Positions 10,082-21,995 of a stretch of 64,000 bases of DNA are shown in pieces. This DNA is from Orychophragmus violaceus (Eukaryota; Streptophyta; Magnoliopsida; Brassicales; Brassicaceae). The first letter of the stretch is position 1, and each line of letters starts with the position of its first letter. The translations under genes and the position numbers were made by a program. The notes under the pieces are model-generated. The model did not search any database. It had not been told where the DNA came from and worked only from the letters and a program-made list of their open reading frames with translations. The stretch spans positions 36,353,126 through 36,417,125 of the forward strand of contig CM058237.1 of the NCBI GenBank assembly GCA_030180135.1. The letters are read 5' to 3'.

Positions 10082-12340
10082 TCAATTGTTGTGTGGCTCT
10101 CTCTGTTTCTCCTGCTTGACTGTCTCTATTTTCTCTTTCTCTACACGATGTAATGTAAAAAATGAGTTAAATAGTTGTTTCGATAATGTGTCAAATGTGT
10201 GAAAGAAAATCAAACAACCATTGGAGAATAGAATCATCCTTCATATATAAGTAGAAAATCTAACCTTTATTCGCATGTTTCACGAGCCTAGCACATTGCC
10301 TTTGTCTCCCATCCTACAACATAAACAAGTGATCAAACAAAAATGGCAAATGAGGATACCAAAGTCAAACTAGACACACAAGTTTTACAAGAAACAAGGA
10401 ACACAATCATAATAAACTTAACCAATCATGTGCAAATATCAAATCTGAACTGACCAAAGACTACACGAGACATTCCTTATAAGATGATGGACAAATCTAA
10501 AAAAGACATAAAAATCACACATCAGAATACAAACTAACCGTACAAGGCAATGTCCAGCCAACATCAAGTGACCATTCCAATGATGGACGTAAGTCCTTGT
10601 TCCAAGCTCTATAATCTTCTCCTTCACCCCGTGGTGGAGGATACAGTTCAACCTGCAAAATAGATAATCGGCTTTACTGTAAAATTAAAGCTTCTAAAAT
10701 CATATGCACTTCACTTTCACAAACGGACATGGCCTAAATTACTATAACAAACAACTTGACAACATCAATCTTCTTTGTATGTACCTGTAATGCATCATCT
10801 TTCTTCATTTCCAAAACCGTTCCAGACCGTTTACAACCATCTTTCTTCCAATCAACCAAGTCTCCTACTTTCCAAGAGCCATGAACGATGGCAAGAGGTT
10901 CTTGGCCAGCCTCAATTTTATGGACTTGGCTTCCGCGATAAACTGGTGGGTATGGGGGTCGAACCATTGTCCACTCTTTCTCCTCATCTTCAAACCGTTG
11001 AAAGACTTGTGTTTCATGTATATCTAAGAATTTTCAAGATTCAAATAACGCATAGCCATTACAAAACAGTGTCAACCTAATATGATATTAGTTAAACAAA
11101 AATAAATATGCAATGAAGGATAAAACTCACCTTCTTCTTCGTAATCAAGATACTTCAAGTTGTAGTACAATATCCCCTTCACCGTGTATATCCTTAATAT
11201 CTAAGGAACCATTAAAGAAAAGAAAAACAAAGCTGTTAATATTATTGTACAACAATACAAGCTGTTTGTCTGATAATGAGAAACCACCTCAAAACACGAC
11301 AATTATGAGATTAAATTTAGATAAAAATGGATGTGTGATTCTTAATTTGGACTTAATGCAGGCTTATCTTCCTAATCACTAATAAGAGTTATAATCAGAT
11401 ATGATGGCGGCTAAATCAACTCCTCCACCAATTGCAGAAGCAAGCATGACTCCAGCACCACCTAATGCCACAAGAACTCAACTAGGAGACACCATACTCA
11501 GGTCAACTCTTAACTCAAAAGCTAGGTAATATTCCCACCAAGAGCTCATTGGGAGTTTTCAGCAAAATTCTCTCATAATGTGAAAGCAAAAAATTAAAGA
11601 CTCCCATATATAATATTACTACTTTTTGCTTTCACATTATGAGAGATTTTTATTGAGAAAACCCCAACTCAGATGCTCTCAGGACTTGCTTTTCCTAGAC
11701 AACAATTGAGATGCAAAATTTGACAGTAGCATAAAAATTGGTGAGTTTATTGCCCTAAGGGATAATGTTTTAACCATGCAAGGTCTTCAAACCAGCATGA
11801 TATCATGTTTACTTGACAATGTTTTAGAAAAGCTATAGCTAGATTTGCATTGACATGGAAATGCTACAATGGTTCCAAATGTGTTTCTGAGAGAACGAAA
11901 AAGAACACTCATAGAAGACAATCAATGTCTTGAATTGTACTAGAAGCAAACTCCAAAGATTGATGCTGCAAACTGGATTTGCCTAAGGTGAGGGTCTTTT
12001 GAAAGACCTCATGATTCTAATATTGGCTCTTAAAGGATCCCTAGAGATTGTACATGTGGTGAAGTGAAGCACATTTTCTTCTTCATAGGCTCATCCACAT
12101 CAGTCATACACCTTGTGAACAAAGTGAATTCCTGAAGTGGAGAGTTAATGACAGAAGTCATCCTTTTAAATACTCATATCCTTCAAATATGCTTAGTGGA
12201 AATATTTCAAGGATTACTTTCCTAAAGAAGTAGTCCAGTTACATTACCTTGCATCGAGACCAAGCTCCCCGAAATCCATGTTCAAAAATTCTTAATTCAA
12301 CAGTTTGACCAACTTTGAAAGGTAGGTTGGTTTGAGCCAT
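10082..12340 (-). CDS. Agenet (Tudor-like) domain protein, six exons, apparently intact
   Basis: Minus-strand join of 12248-12340, 11131-11200, 10785-11023, 10539-10652, 10265-10313 and 10082-10140. All junctions are GT..AG and exon phases agree, giving 624 nt and 207 residues with a TGA stop at 10082-10084. Residues 8-80 form a first Agenet module (KVGQTVELRI, GFRGAWSRCK, YYNLKYLDYEEE, VRPPYPPVYR). Residues 105-155 form a second (SWKVGDLVDWKKDGC, SGTVLEMKKDDALQ, VELYPPPRGEG, LRPSLEWSLDVGW). The tail is basic and acidic (KEKEKIETVKQEKQ). Plant Agenet proteins are Tudor-like and linked to chromatin or RNA functions; the exact role here is unknown. The second module normally has Trp-rich 'WWxDGC'; here it is WKKDGC. 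Intron 1 (1047 bp) holds a foldback repeat. The gene lies between transposon remnants but shows no lesion. Confidence 0.88.
11531..11690. repeat. Foldback / MITE-like inverted repeat in intron 1 of the Agenet gene
   Basis: Perfect 23-bp arms (11570-11592 and 11623-11645, ctctcataatgtgaaagc...) are separated by about 30 bp. Imperfect complementarity extends outward (gagctcattgggagttttc versus gaaaaccccaactcagatgctc). Size about 160 bp and the structure fit a small non-autonomous DNA transposon; no target duplication was identified. Confidence 0.6.
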
Positions 12341-13150
12341 TTCGTACCTGAAGAACTACAAATAGTTAAAATAATACCACAAATTGAGTTGGAAATGATT
12401 CATCATAAAAATGTGATCTGGACAATTTTGTTTTGAAGAGAGCGAAGAAAAGGAAATTGTAATAACCATTAACATAAATGGCAAGAAAATGTTATTACTT
12501 TTCTTTAAACTTAAAAGAGAGAAACAAAAGTTTGAAACTTGGACTATACATTGGAATAGTCAAAACCTAGATGGTTATTGTGGTTGCTTATTCTAAAGAT
12601 TAATACATTTACACACTAAACCACTACATTCATTAGAATATATCTGTAACTTTCTTTATCCACATCATTGTTAATAAAAACTTACAAATAGTAGTAAAAA
12701 GTGGTCTGTGGATTAATCATCATTGTTCATATCTCAACCATGTATTAAAAAAAGATTTAAAAGTTGACATAAATCAAATCAAACCATGTCTATTTTATAA
12801 AATCAGATTGTCAGTATAAAAGATAACTTTTAAAAGAAGAAGAATGCCAGCAAAACTCATCTGATACAATACTAGAACAAAACTGTATACTAACAATCTA
12901 ACAAAATCTCAAAACTAAATCCAAGGAAACTGTTTCAAAACCTAACAAAATCGACTTGGACAGCATGCAAAATCGGATCTGAAATCGGAAAACGAAGTCT
13001 GAGGCGATGGGAACATACTAAAACTACTATAAACACCACCATTCTCGACCTCAAATCATCACAAGAGCAGAGTTTAAGAAGTGACATACCTGACTCGGTT
13101 GGGCAGCAATTCAAAAAAAAGGAACCCTAATTTTAGAGCTGCATAAATAC
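12341..13150 (-). other. Leader exon and 5' UTR intron of the Agenet gene
   Basis: A splice donor (gagtcag|gtatgtc) at 13089-13090 follows a short exon of about 60 bp (13090 to about 13150) containing 'aattagggttcc'. A plausible acceptor (ttcttcag or tttgtag) lies just upstream of the ATG at 12338-12340. The intervening about 740 bp is AT-rich with no coding potential. The transcription start is not determined. Confidence 0.5.
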
Positions 13151-13707
13151 GGCAGGTTGGAAAATACGGCAGGCTTGGATGGGCCTTTTACAGAAGATAT
13201 AAACGTCCGTGCTTGGCCTGCTTGAAACATTGTTATTTGAATGGGTGTTTTCGATTAGTTTGTATTATTTTATTAACTAGGTTAGTCCAGCCCCGCGCAT
13301 ACGCCGGGGTTAAGTACTTTTGTTTTGATAATATAATTGGTGCTATTTTTCGTGCATGAATATATTATACCAATTCTAAGTGGGTAACCTACTGTTTTAC
13401 ATTCCAATATCTTTGTTTTGGCCCCATCAAAAGTAAAGAGCATGTGTGTACGATTATAACCCGAAAATTACCCTCTTGCTTAATATATATTCTTGCTAGT
13501 CATTGTATTTTTATTATGTTTATGAAATGCTTAATTGGATTATTTGTATTTGTTAACATAAATGCTAGTGGGGGATCCAAATTTGTAGACCTATTCGTAG
13601 AACATGCTATTTAGTTATCCAAAATGTCATATTTGTATTGGAATAAGGAATTGAATTTTTTTTTTTTTAAGTGTGTACTTTGAGATAGATTGAAATTCTT
13701 TGTGGAG
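13151..13707. other. Intergenic; possible Helitron-like remnant
   Basis: AT-rich flank. Around 13290-13310 a GC-rich palindrome-like phrase (ccccgcgcatacgccgggg) resembles sequence found near ends of Brassicaceae Helitrons, but no hallmark 3' hairpin with CTRR end was found. The left target duplication of element A (gtatt, 13708-13712) follows. Confidence 0.25.
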
Positions 13708-13712
13708 GTATT

Positions 13713-14249
13713 TGTTGGTACTGGATTTCCCTCTAGGAAATCCGGCCCATTAACAGATAAAACAAAGGCTCATCGTTATGAACCTACTTCAGTATCAAGA
13801 CAGAGAGATCGACCGTTATTCTCTGTTGGGCCTATACGATTGACTTCTTGACAAGGCCCAAGCAATGCCGAAGTGGGAAGCAATCGAGCTCTAGCTCGGC
13901 AGTAGACAACGTGGAGATAGAGCAACTCGGTCTTCGTCAATTCAACTGATCCACGCAAATCTCGGAGATCGTTACGATGGCGAGGCCGAAATATCGGAAC
14001 AAGGAGATCAAAGTCGAGAGTATTTAAAGGAGAAGTGGTGATTCATTCAAGACATTCCAACCCTAGCTAAGAACACTTCGACTAGATAGCTCGACTAACA
14101 TTTCTTTGTACTCTCTTTTCGATTGTGTTTGTTCTATCTCGACGATCAATCTCAATAAAGTCTTTGATTCATAGGAAATCTATACCATTTCAGCATACAA
14201 AAGTTCAATCCACGAATACAAATTCTTAGTGTGAATCTCAGATCTCACA
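13713..14249 (+). repeat. 5' LTR of element A
   Basis: TGTTGGTACTGG...CTCACA, 537 bp, about 97% identical to 54361-54898. It contains an AATAAAG signal near the R/U5 region and is followed at once by a primer-binding site. Confidence 0.95.
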
Positions 14250-14251
14250 TT

Positions 14252-14269
14252 TGGCGCCGACTGTGGGGA
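14252..14269 (+). other. Primer-binding site of element A
   Basis: tggcgccgactgtgggga begins 2 bp after the LTR. Its form (TGGCGCC...GTGGGGA) is the usual tRNA 3'-end complement of this Gypsy group; I do not assign the tRNA with certainty. Confidence 0.8.
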
Positions 14270-14323
14270 CTATCTATAGTTTTCCCTGTCTTATGAATCA
14301 GATCCTAGATCCGATAGATCGAG

Positions 14324-16246
14324 ATGAATCCCGACCAATTTGGCTCTCCCAGCGCCACACCACCAGTCGACCACCCTCAAACGGTTGACAACGTTCCTCA
14401 GAACACCACCGGGGTAAGAATCATGGGTCAGACCGACGGCGTGTTGACGAGCTCTGCCTTAGTCTCCACGACATCGGCACCAACCGGCCCAGTCGCTCAA
14501 ACAGTCGCGACGAGCCAAACTCCGACAAATGTTTTGTCAGGAACTAATGATCCGAGCAGAAACTGGGTGTGGATGAGGAATGATTCCATTTCCGCCCCCG
14601 CTTCGGGAGGTGGATCTGGAACAACCAGACCTAATTCGCCACTGCCTTCTGCTCCACAGGGACAAGGCCCAGATGATCTCGCTGAAATCCGTTCAATGTT
14701 AAGCCTGTTGGTAAACCGAACGAGAAATAACGAGGCAAGCGCACGGGCCCAAGAGATCGCGAACCGCTCTCTGGCCGCGCAGCTCGATGAACAGGAAAGG
14801 CGCATTAACGCCCGTCTTGAAGAGCTCGCTAGCCAAATCCAGGGGGTAGATCAACACACGATCCACGAACCCCCATAAGTCCTCCACCGTGTACACGCTT
14901 GGACTTCTCCCAGGTAGTAACTCCCCCGGGAGCGTCGGGAAATTTTGCCAATACGTCAGTTAGCGGATTCCGCCCTATAATGACGCCTATCGCGACTCCG
15001 ACTCCATTCGGTTCGAATTCAATGGTCACAGATCCAACCGGATCGGGAAACCGACCATTACCCGGGCCACCACCTTTCCCAAATAGTTTGAATATCCGGC
15101 CGAGGCAACTAGGAGGCTCCGCTTTCGCCTCGAACTCGGGACATCCTAACGGATCAAATACGGTACAGTTCCGAACGCCGCAGGTCGACCAGACGGGATC
15201 GTTTCCAACAATCGATCTTCTCGACCCCATTTTCCCTGGACAAATGTCCAATCAAGCACAAGCCCAGTTTGCGCCTACGACAGGCGATGAACACGATATG
15301 CTTAGACAGTATATTGAACAAGCTAAGACTCAGTTTGTCAGTCTGAGCTACAAAGTTCACATGGCAACAAGCGCGGTGCCCGACATCGATCGAGTGATCG
15401 AAGAAACGCGACAAACGCCGCTCACAGACCGGACCGCCTTTGCACGAATCCGGGAAATAAAGAAAACAAAGTTTCCGGAGTTCTCTGGAAAATCGGACCC
15501 AAAAGCCCATATCAGGGCGTTCCGACTGGCAATGGCAAGGTTATACCTTACCGATGAGGAGAGAGAGTCGACTTTCTGCAGGCTCTTCGCCGAAAACCTA
15601 TCAGGCTCCGCCCTAGAATGGTTTGCCGGACTAGAGGAAAGGTCCATTGACAACTTCACCCAGTTCATGACGGCTTTCCTCAAAAAATATTTCGTCTTTA
15701 TCAAAGAAAAGACTACTAAGGCAGCTCTATTTAGCGTCTCCCAGAAACCCGACGAGCCACTTCGCTCGTGCATCGACTGATTTAAAGAAATAAAATCCAA
15801 AATCGCAAACCCGCGAGATGAAGTAGCTATAGAAGCATTGAGACGCGGACTATGGTTTTCGACCAGATTCCGCGAGGAAATAACGATCCGCGAACCACAA
15901 ACACTCGATGACGCCCTTCATCGCGCATCGGCCTTCGCTCGCCTCGAGGACGAAACTACAGCCCTCAGAGAAAAGCATCGAAAAGAAAAGAACCCGTCGG
16001 GCTCGCAGAACTCGAACTCAAAAAAGGATTCCCTTAAATCAGGAAACGTCAATGCAGTCGAGAGCCCGAAGAGCTCGAAGAAATTTGAGTTCGACAAGGA
16101 AAAATTCTGTGATTTTCACAACAAAAGAGGACATTCGACTGAAGAATGCTACACTCGAGCTAAAGCCGAGGCTCAAAAGCGAGAGTCCGAAAACAAACAA
16201 GAGTCAGAAGTCGAGGAGGAAACTCCATCTGACAAAAAAAGAAAAT
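14324..16246 (+). pseudogene. Gag of element A, frameshifted
   Basis: The ATG at 14324 starts MNPDQFGSPSATPP. Open parts are 14324-14878, 14899-15780 and 15838-16248 in different frames or separated by stops. The middle part has the conserved capsid-like region (FPEFSGKSDPKAHIRAFRLA, FCRLFAENLSGSALEWFAGL). The last part has the nucleocapsid-like CDFHNKRGHSTEEC finger typical of Tat elements, then a Lys/Glu-rich tail. At least a frameshift near 14880 and a TGA at 15778-15780 break it. Confidence 0.85.
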
Positions 16247-16467
16247 AAACAGACCAGAGAGTCAAAAACCAATAAAACTTCTCAAAACAAACGAGAGCGA
16301 TCTAAGGAGCCGGAATCTCCCGAAACCTTCCCCCAGGGATCACGGAAGAGAGTCGAGGTCATTCTCGGCGAACTCAGCCTGTACGGCACCCTGGGAGGCT
16401 CGGCACTATCTCCACCTCCAGCTCCCAGTAAGAGTTTGCGCTCGCGAATCAATCTCCCTCGTCTCTG

Positions 16468-16468
<1 letters not shown>

Positions 16469-16514
<46 letters not shown>
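16469..16514 (+). repeat. Homopolymer run of 46 G
   Basis: An uninterrupted poly(G) lies between gag and protease coding parts. It codes for a glycine run in the protease frame. Its exact length may not be reliable because such runs are prone to sequencing error. Confidence 0.9.
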
Positions 16515-16515
<1 letters not shown>

Positions 16516-17011
16516 GTACAGGCTATACCCCCTAAACGAATCGACTTCATCTTCGGTGGCTCCAAGCTTTGCCGAGATTCGGTCAATTAAAATCAAAGCT
16601 CTCCAAAGAAGAGTCGAGACCGACAAAGGGGGAAAAATCCCAATGTTAGGCCCAGACCACGAAATCACTTTTCACGAGAGCGAGACAAGTAATCTCGACA
16701 AACCGCACGACGACGCTCTCCTCGTCTGTCTAGTAGTGGGAGACGTCGAACTCTCGAGGATAATGATCGACACAGGGAGTTCGGTGGATGTCCTCTTTTA
16801 TGATGCATTCAAAAAGATGGATTTCAACGACTCCGAAATCGTCGAAGAAAAGACACCACTAGAAGGGTTCGCTGGTGAAACAACATACTCAATAGGCTCT
16901 GTATTCGCCCCAAAAATAGCTGGAGGAGTTCGAAGGATGACAGAGTTCGTTGTAGTAGACCGGCCAGCTCCCTACAACGCAATTCTAGTCGACCATGGAT
17001 ATACGACATGA
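16515..17011 (+). pseudogene. Aspartic protease region of element A
   Basis: The frame 15908-17011 carries, after the Gly run, ALLVCLVVGDVELSR then MIDTGSSVDVLFYDAF with the DTGSS active site (around 16768-16782), and ends in PYNAILVDHGYTT. This is the retroviral-type protease of Gypsy elements. The conserved 'GRPWI'-like end reads differently and the frame stops at 17009-17011, so pro and RT are not in one open frame. Confidence 0.8.
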
Positions 17012-17254
17012 AAGCAGTACCGTCGAGCTACCATCAATGCGTAAAATTTACAACTCCCAAAGGAGTAAAAACCATTTACGGAACTCAAAAGATTTCCCGT
17101 CATTGCTATATGAACGAGTATAAGCAGATTGAAAAATCCCCCGCGTAGCAATTACGGAAAGAGGAGGAGCCCGCCACTATGCAGACCAAAAGGTCAAACG
17201 ACCCAAGTCAAATAGGACCCCCAAAAGACCTCATGGCCCAAGTTTTCATAAACG

Positions 17255-19458
17255 ATGCTCACCCTGAAAGACTTGTTGGCATTTGGAATTGACCTATCAG
17301 AACCAGTCAAAAACGAATTGGTCTCTTTCCTTAAACAGAATGTCGACTCCTTTGCCTGGTCTTCAGCAGATATGAAAGGGATCGACATCGACGTAACCAG
17401 CCACGAGCTGAATGTCAACCCAACCTACAAATCGGTAAGACAAAAGCGTCGGAAACTAGGCCCGGAAAGAGCTCGAGCCGTCAACGAGGAGGTCGATCGG
17501 TTATTAAAAATCGGATCGATCAGAGAGGTCAAGTACCCCGACTGGCTCGCGAACCCCGTAGTGGTCAAGAAAAAGAACGGGAAGTGGAGAGTCTGTGTAG
17601 ATTTTAAAGATCTCAACAAAGCATGTCCGAAGGACAGCTTCCCACTCCCGCACATCGACCGACTGGTCGAAGCTACCGCCGGGCACCAACTGCTATCCTT
17701 CATGGATGCCTTCTCGGGGTATAACCAAATACTAATGAACCCTGAGGACCAGGAAAAGACTTCGTTCATAACTGATCGAGGAACGTACTGCTACAAAGTC
17801 ATGCCCTTCGGTTGAAAAATGCCGGAGCAACTTACCAACGCCTCGTCAACAAGATGTTTTCAGGACTTCTGGGTAAAACCATGGAAGTCTACATCGACGA
17901 TATGCTGGTCAAATCTTCCAAGTACGAAGACCATATCCCCCCAGCTAAAAGAATGCTTTATCATTCTCAATAATTACGGGATGAAACTCAACCCAGCGAA
18001 GTCCACATTCGGGGTCCCCTCAGGAGAATTCCTTGGTTACCTAGTAACCGAAAGGGGGATCGAAGCGAACCCCAACCAGATCGCAACATTTATAGAGATG
18101 AAATCTCCCAGAACAACGCGAGAAGTCCAGCGCCTGGCTGGCAAAATAGCTGCTTTGAACTGCTTCATCTCAAGGTCGACTGATAAATGTCTACCCTTCT
18201 ATCACCTGCTCAAAGCGAACAAGAAGTTCCTCTGGGACGAAAAGTGCGAAGAAGCATTCACCCAACTCAAGTCTTACCTAAGCGAACCACCTATACTGCC
18301 GAAACCAGTCGAAGGGGAGCCCCTCTACCTCTACCTAGCTGTTTCCACGGCAGCAGTAAGTGGAGTCCTGGTTCGCGAAGAACAAAACGAGCAACGGCCG
18401 GTGTATTACATCAGTAAAAACTTAATCGATGCTGAAACCAGGTACCCCGCCATGGAAAAACTCGCTTTAGCGCTAGTCACATCGGCTCGAAAACTCCGAC
18501 CATACTTCCAATCGCACTCAATTATAGTGATGACCTCTCAGCCACTGAGAACCATCTTTCATAGTCCAAGCCAGTCAGGTCGACTGGTCAAATGGGCTAT
18601 CGAACTCAGCGAGTATGACATAGAATATAAAGCTCGGACGTGTCTAAAAGTGCAAGTGCTGGCAGATTTCATAATCGAGCTCCCCCCGACCATAGAACTC
18701 GACCCGACCTCCGCCAAGAAATGGAAACTCTACGTCGATTGAGCTTCCTCGAGGCAAGGATCCAGAGTCGGAGTAAAATTGGTCTCCCCCACTGGCGAAG
18801 TATTGGAACAGTCTTTCAGATTGGGCTTCGCCGCATCAAATAACGAAGCAGAATATGAAGCGTTAATAGCCGGGCTCAGACTAGCAATAGCGATAGGAGC
18901 CCGAGAAGTAGACGCCTTCAGCGATTCCCAATTGGTCACGAGCCAATATCATGGCGACTACGAGGCTAAAGACGAACGCATGGAAGCATACCTACAGGTA
19001 GTCCATACGCTCGCCGAACAGATCGAATTCTTTGATCTAACACGGATCCCGCGAGGGGAAAACACTGCAGCCGATGCCCTGGCCGCCCTAGCGTCGACAT
19101 CGGATCCTAACCTCAAAAGGATCATACCAGTCGAGGGGATCAAAAAACCAAGTATCGACATAGCCCAGAAAGCTCTATCCTTGAAAGAGGACGAGCCCAC
19201 CACAAAGGACGGGGTCGAACACAAGGAACGTCCCAAGGACACCAGTCGCGACATCATCGAGATTGATGATGATCTCTATCCAAGAAGCGTCGTGTACGTC
19301 GCGAACGTCCCCGACGGACCAATCCAAGCCGCATCCGCTAGTCGAGGACCCGAGCCTAATGATGACGCAAAATTGGAGAACTCCGATCATTCGATACATT
19401 ACAAATGGCGAAGTCCCCGACGACAAATGGGAGGCGCGGAAACTCAAGAGACAGAGTG
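17255..19458 (+). pseudogene. Reverse transcriptase and RNase H of element A, interrupted by B
   Basis: Open from 17255 with the pre-RT linker (FSWSSADMKGIDIDV is read as FAWSSADMKGID), NPVVVKKKNGKWRVCVDFKD and DAFSGYNQILM. An in-frame TGA at 17813-17815 replaces Leu in MPFGLKNA, the same codon as in A'. An extra C in the run at about 17938 shifts the frame relative to A'. The normal RNase H follows, then a TGA (about 18740) replaces Gly in YVDGAS of the archaeal-type RNase H. The gene is cut at 19463 by insertion of B and resumes at 34191. Confidence 0.9.
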
Positions 19459-19463
19459 CGAGG

Positions 19464-20144
19464 TGAAGGAATTTCTAGCAGTTCTAATCAGGATTAGCAA
19501 CCCTAGTCTGAATTCCGAGCCTAGGATCTAAGGTTCATATAATTGAATCTATGGGATCTCAGATTTTCCTGGTGATTTACAGCGGAAGATTTGCAGATAA
19601 TCGAGATCTAGAGCGCCTCAAATGCTGCGCCTCTACTGGTATCCACACGCACACAAACTGAACAGAAGGGATGCTAGTGCCTATAGAGATCAAATCTCTT
19701 CAGAGGTTTCTATTCAAGTTCTGGTGGCTGTCTATTAGGTTAGATTAGAGTTTAGGTCGACCATATATCTTATATATGTTGACTTAAACCGCAACCGAAT
19801 TAACCAACGATTAAACCGTATTAATCTGATTAATCCGCGATTTGTGTCGATCGATGCACATGTTGCAACGATCGACACAGCCTCAGAAACTCGATGTTGA
19901 ATGCATATCAAATATGCATTTATCAGATCATTACATTAATGATCAACCTCACATTCTATTGTTCAGTTTGCTTAGGTGTGTGACCCTGTAGGATCATATA
20001 ACACTAGCAATGAGTTCTCAACTCATTGATCATAAGTAGCTTCTAGCAAAGCGTTATGACTGCCTAGTGTTATATGATTGTCTCATCTCGACTATACGAC
20101 TTTCACTTAGAGCAAGTACAATAGATTTCAGGACATTCCCAACA
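19464..20144 (-). repeat. 3' LTR of element B
   Basis: 681 bp, reading TGAAGGAATTTC...CCCAACA on the plus strand. It is followed inside by atctcccacttg, the complement of the polypurine tract. Its middle holds a hairpin chain: GTCGAC-type stem near 19753-19782, double palindrome 19844-19878, 8-bp stem 19901-19919, and 8-bp stem 19926-19944. Confidence 0.95.
19844..19944. repeat. Hairpin chain with double-palindrome unit, LTR of B
   Basis: 14-mers gtgtcgatcgatgc (19844) and gcaacgatcgacac (19865) are 21 bp apart. After 22 bp comes atgcatat-caa-atatgcat (19901-19919), then gatcatta-cat-taatgatc (19926-19944). The same chain is in the other B LTR (33885 onward) and, with compensating base changes, in F (63034-63186). 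Confidence 0.85.
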
Positions 20145-20938
20145 ATCTCCCACTTGTACTGGAATCATCTATTCCTTTAATCCCTTCGTCACTATATCTT
20201 GATCTAGCATAAGGCAAGAACCGTGTCATCCTTATTGAACCAAGATCATGTTCATCGAACTCCGATTTATACTGACAAGACAAACGACTGACAATCACCT
20301 CGTTTGAGTGTGGCCACACATTTCTCAATATCAAATCTTCGATGGGCCCTGAGATATTTATCTCCTGTTATATAGGAGGGACAAATCCCATCTTGTTCCA
20401 TCCCTGTCTCTTCACACGCTTCATGATACGCCCAATCAATGCCTTTATAGTCACCAGTTACGGCTGACGTTTGACAAGGTTAAAGCGGACCAATTCACAT
20501 GTAAGAAAACATGATGAACTCAGGTCTAAGGACTATACTCTATAGTCGTAATGAAAACTCTCATGACACTTATATAACTATCCCGTAGAGTTCTCATCAG
20601 TGGGTCATGTCCGATCCTGTGTTCTCCAACACATATCTATGTGATTGAATTTAATACTCTTATTAATGACTCCATGAAACTTAGTCATCAGTCACCTCAC
20701 ATACTAGTCTCACGCGGTTGTTAATGTCCCACTTTAACAACCTCGACCAGGGACCAACATAATTTATGTCATTTATTATCTATAGGGTTTCATGATCAAG
20801 TCACATACTTGATGACCTATAAAATGTCATAAATTACTTTGGGACTATTATTTAATAACCATTATTAAACAATACAGATGTCATATTTCAATAACATAAT
20901 CAAATTATGTTTATACGAACATCATATCATAACTAAAA
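20145..20938 (-). other. 3' non-coding internal region of B
   Basis: Between the pol remnant and the polypurine tract. It starts (plus strand) atctcccacttgtactggaatc and contains 'ggactatactctatagtcgta', a phrase shared with the same zone of C, D, E and F. No coding frame with a recognisable domain. Confidence 0.7.
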
Positions 20939-21351
20939 TTAATAACAATGACTCCCACTAAAATTAAGATCACATCTTAAGACATCTAATGTCTTTAGCA
21001 GTAGCCTGACCCTCATTCGCCCTTGCTCAGCGTGTGTCGAAAGACACTGCGTCTTGCTAAGAGTAATACCAAGAGTCATTTGCACGAAGCCCTTCTTGGA
21101 ATCCTGCATATTGGACATGTGCAAGGCCAAATCACTATAAGTATCTTGACACAATCCAATTAGCTTATCCAATCTATCTCTATAGATTATTATTCCAAGA
21201 ATGTATACGGTTTCTCCCATAATTTTATCGAAAAACAACTTTCGAATCAAGTCTTAACAGACTAAAACAATGGAACTTCATTTCCGAGAAGTGGTATGTT
21301 ACCAACATATAATACTAGAAATGCAACTGCGCTCCCACTAGTCCTCTTGTA
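20939..21351 (-). pseudogene. RT end of B with RNase H deleted
   Basis: Minus-strand remnant carrying a degraded RT active site (YVGN where YVDD is expected, near 21310) and then ETVYILGIIIYRDRLDKLIGLCQD. After CLSTHAEQGRM the sequence jumps straight to the family's C-terminal end. Relative to D about 640 bp, all of RNase H, is missing. E has the same deletion at the same place. Confidence 0.85.
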
Positions 21352-21356
21352 AACAT

Positions 21357-21995
21357 TGAAGGATTCGTTTAGTATTTCCTGGTTCAATTCATCAGATTAA
21401 TTGATCCTACTAAACATGCCAGATCTAGGTTCTCTTGCTAGAATCATAAAGGATCTCACATGTTACCTTGTTGCAGCGGAAAGAGGAGGTACGGGTCAGA
21501 GATCAGCAGAACCACCAAGAGATAGCTCCTCCAAAGGCTCACACACGCACACTGCAGGAAGTTGGCTGCTAGACCGAGAGGAGGGAGGCGCAGAAATCGA
21601 GAGAGAGAGAGGCGCAGGAGGCTTAGGGGAAAAAGGTGGCTAGGTTAAGTTTTAATCATAAAACTTATGCCTAGTTCCTTTTGGGCTTTTGGGCCCAATT
21701 CCCAGTCTGATTAAATCCCTTGGATTTAATCAGGCCCTTCTATCTCTCTAAGCACAGTAAATGCCTAGCACTTTTACCGTACTTCTGCTGAACCGTTCCT
21801 TCATGGTTTCCTGTTAGCTTAGGCGTGTGACCCATATGGGATCATATAATAAAGGCAATAAGTCCAAGACTTATAGATCATGAGCGGACTCTAGCAAGCC
21901 ATCATGACCCCCAGTATTATATGACTTATGTCTGATCATTGACATACTCTTACTTTCTAGAGACAGTACAGAGATTACTGGACATAATTCCAACA
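21357..21995 (-). repeat. 3' LTR of element C
   Basis: 639 bp; plus strand reads TGAAGGATTCG...TTCCAACA. Nearly identical to 28439-29075. Followed by the complement of the polypurine tract (atctcccacttg). Confidence 0.95.

Noticed and set aside
11113..11382. 89-codon plus-strand frame
   Set aside because: It overlaps exon 2 and introns of the Agenet gene on the other strand; no motif.
13290..13310. Helitron terminus
   Set aside because: Only a GC-rich palindrome-like phrase; no 5' TC or 3' CTRR-with-hairpin could be paired, so kept only as a low-confidence note.
16282..16668. Proline-rich antisense protein across the G run
   Set aside because: Frame results from poly(C) on the minus strand; no start or conservation evidence.
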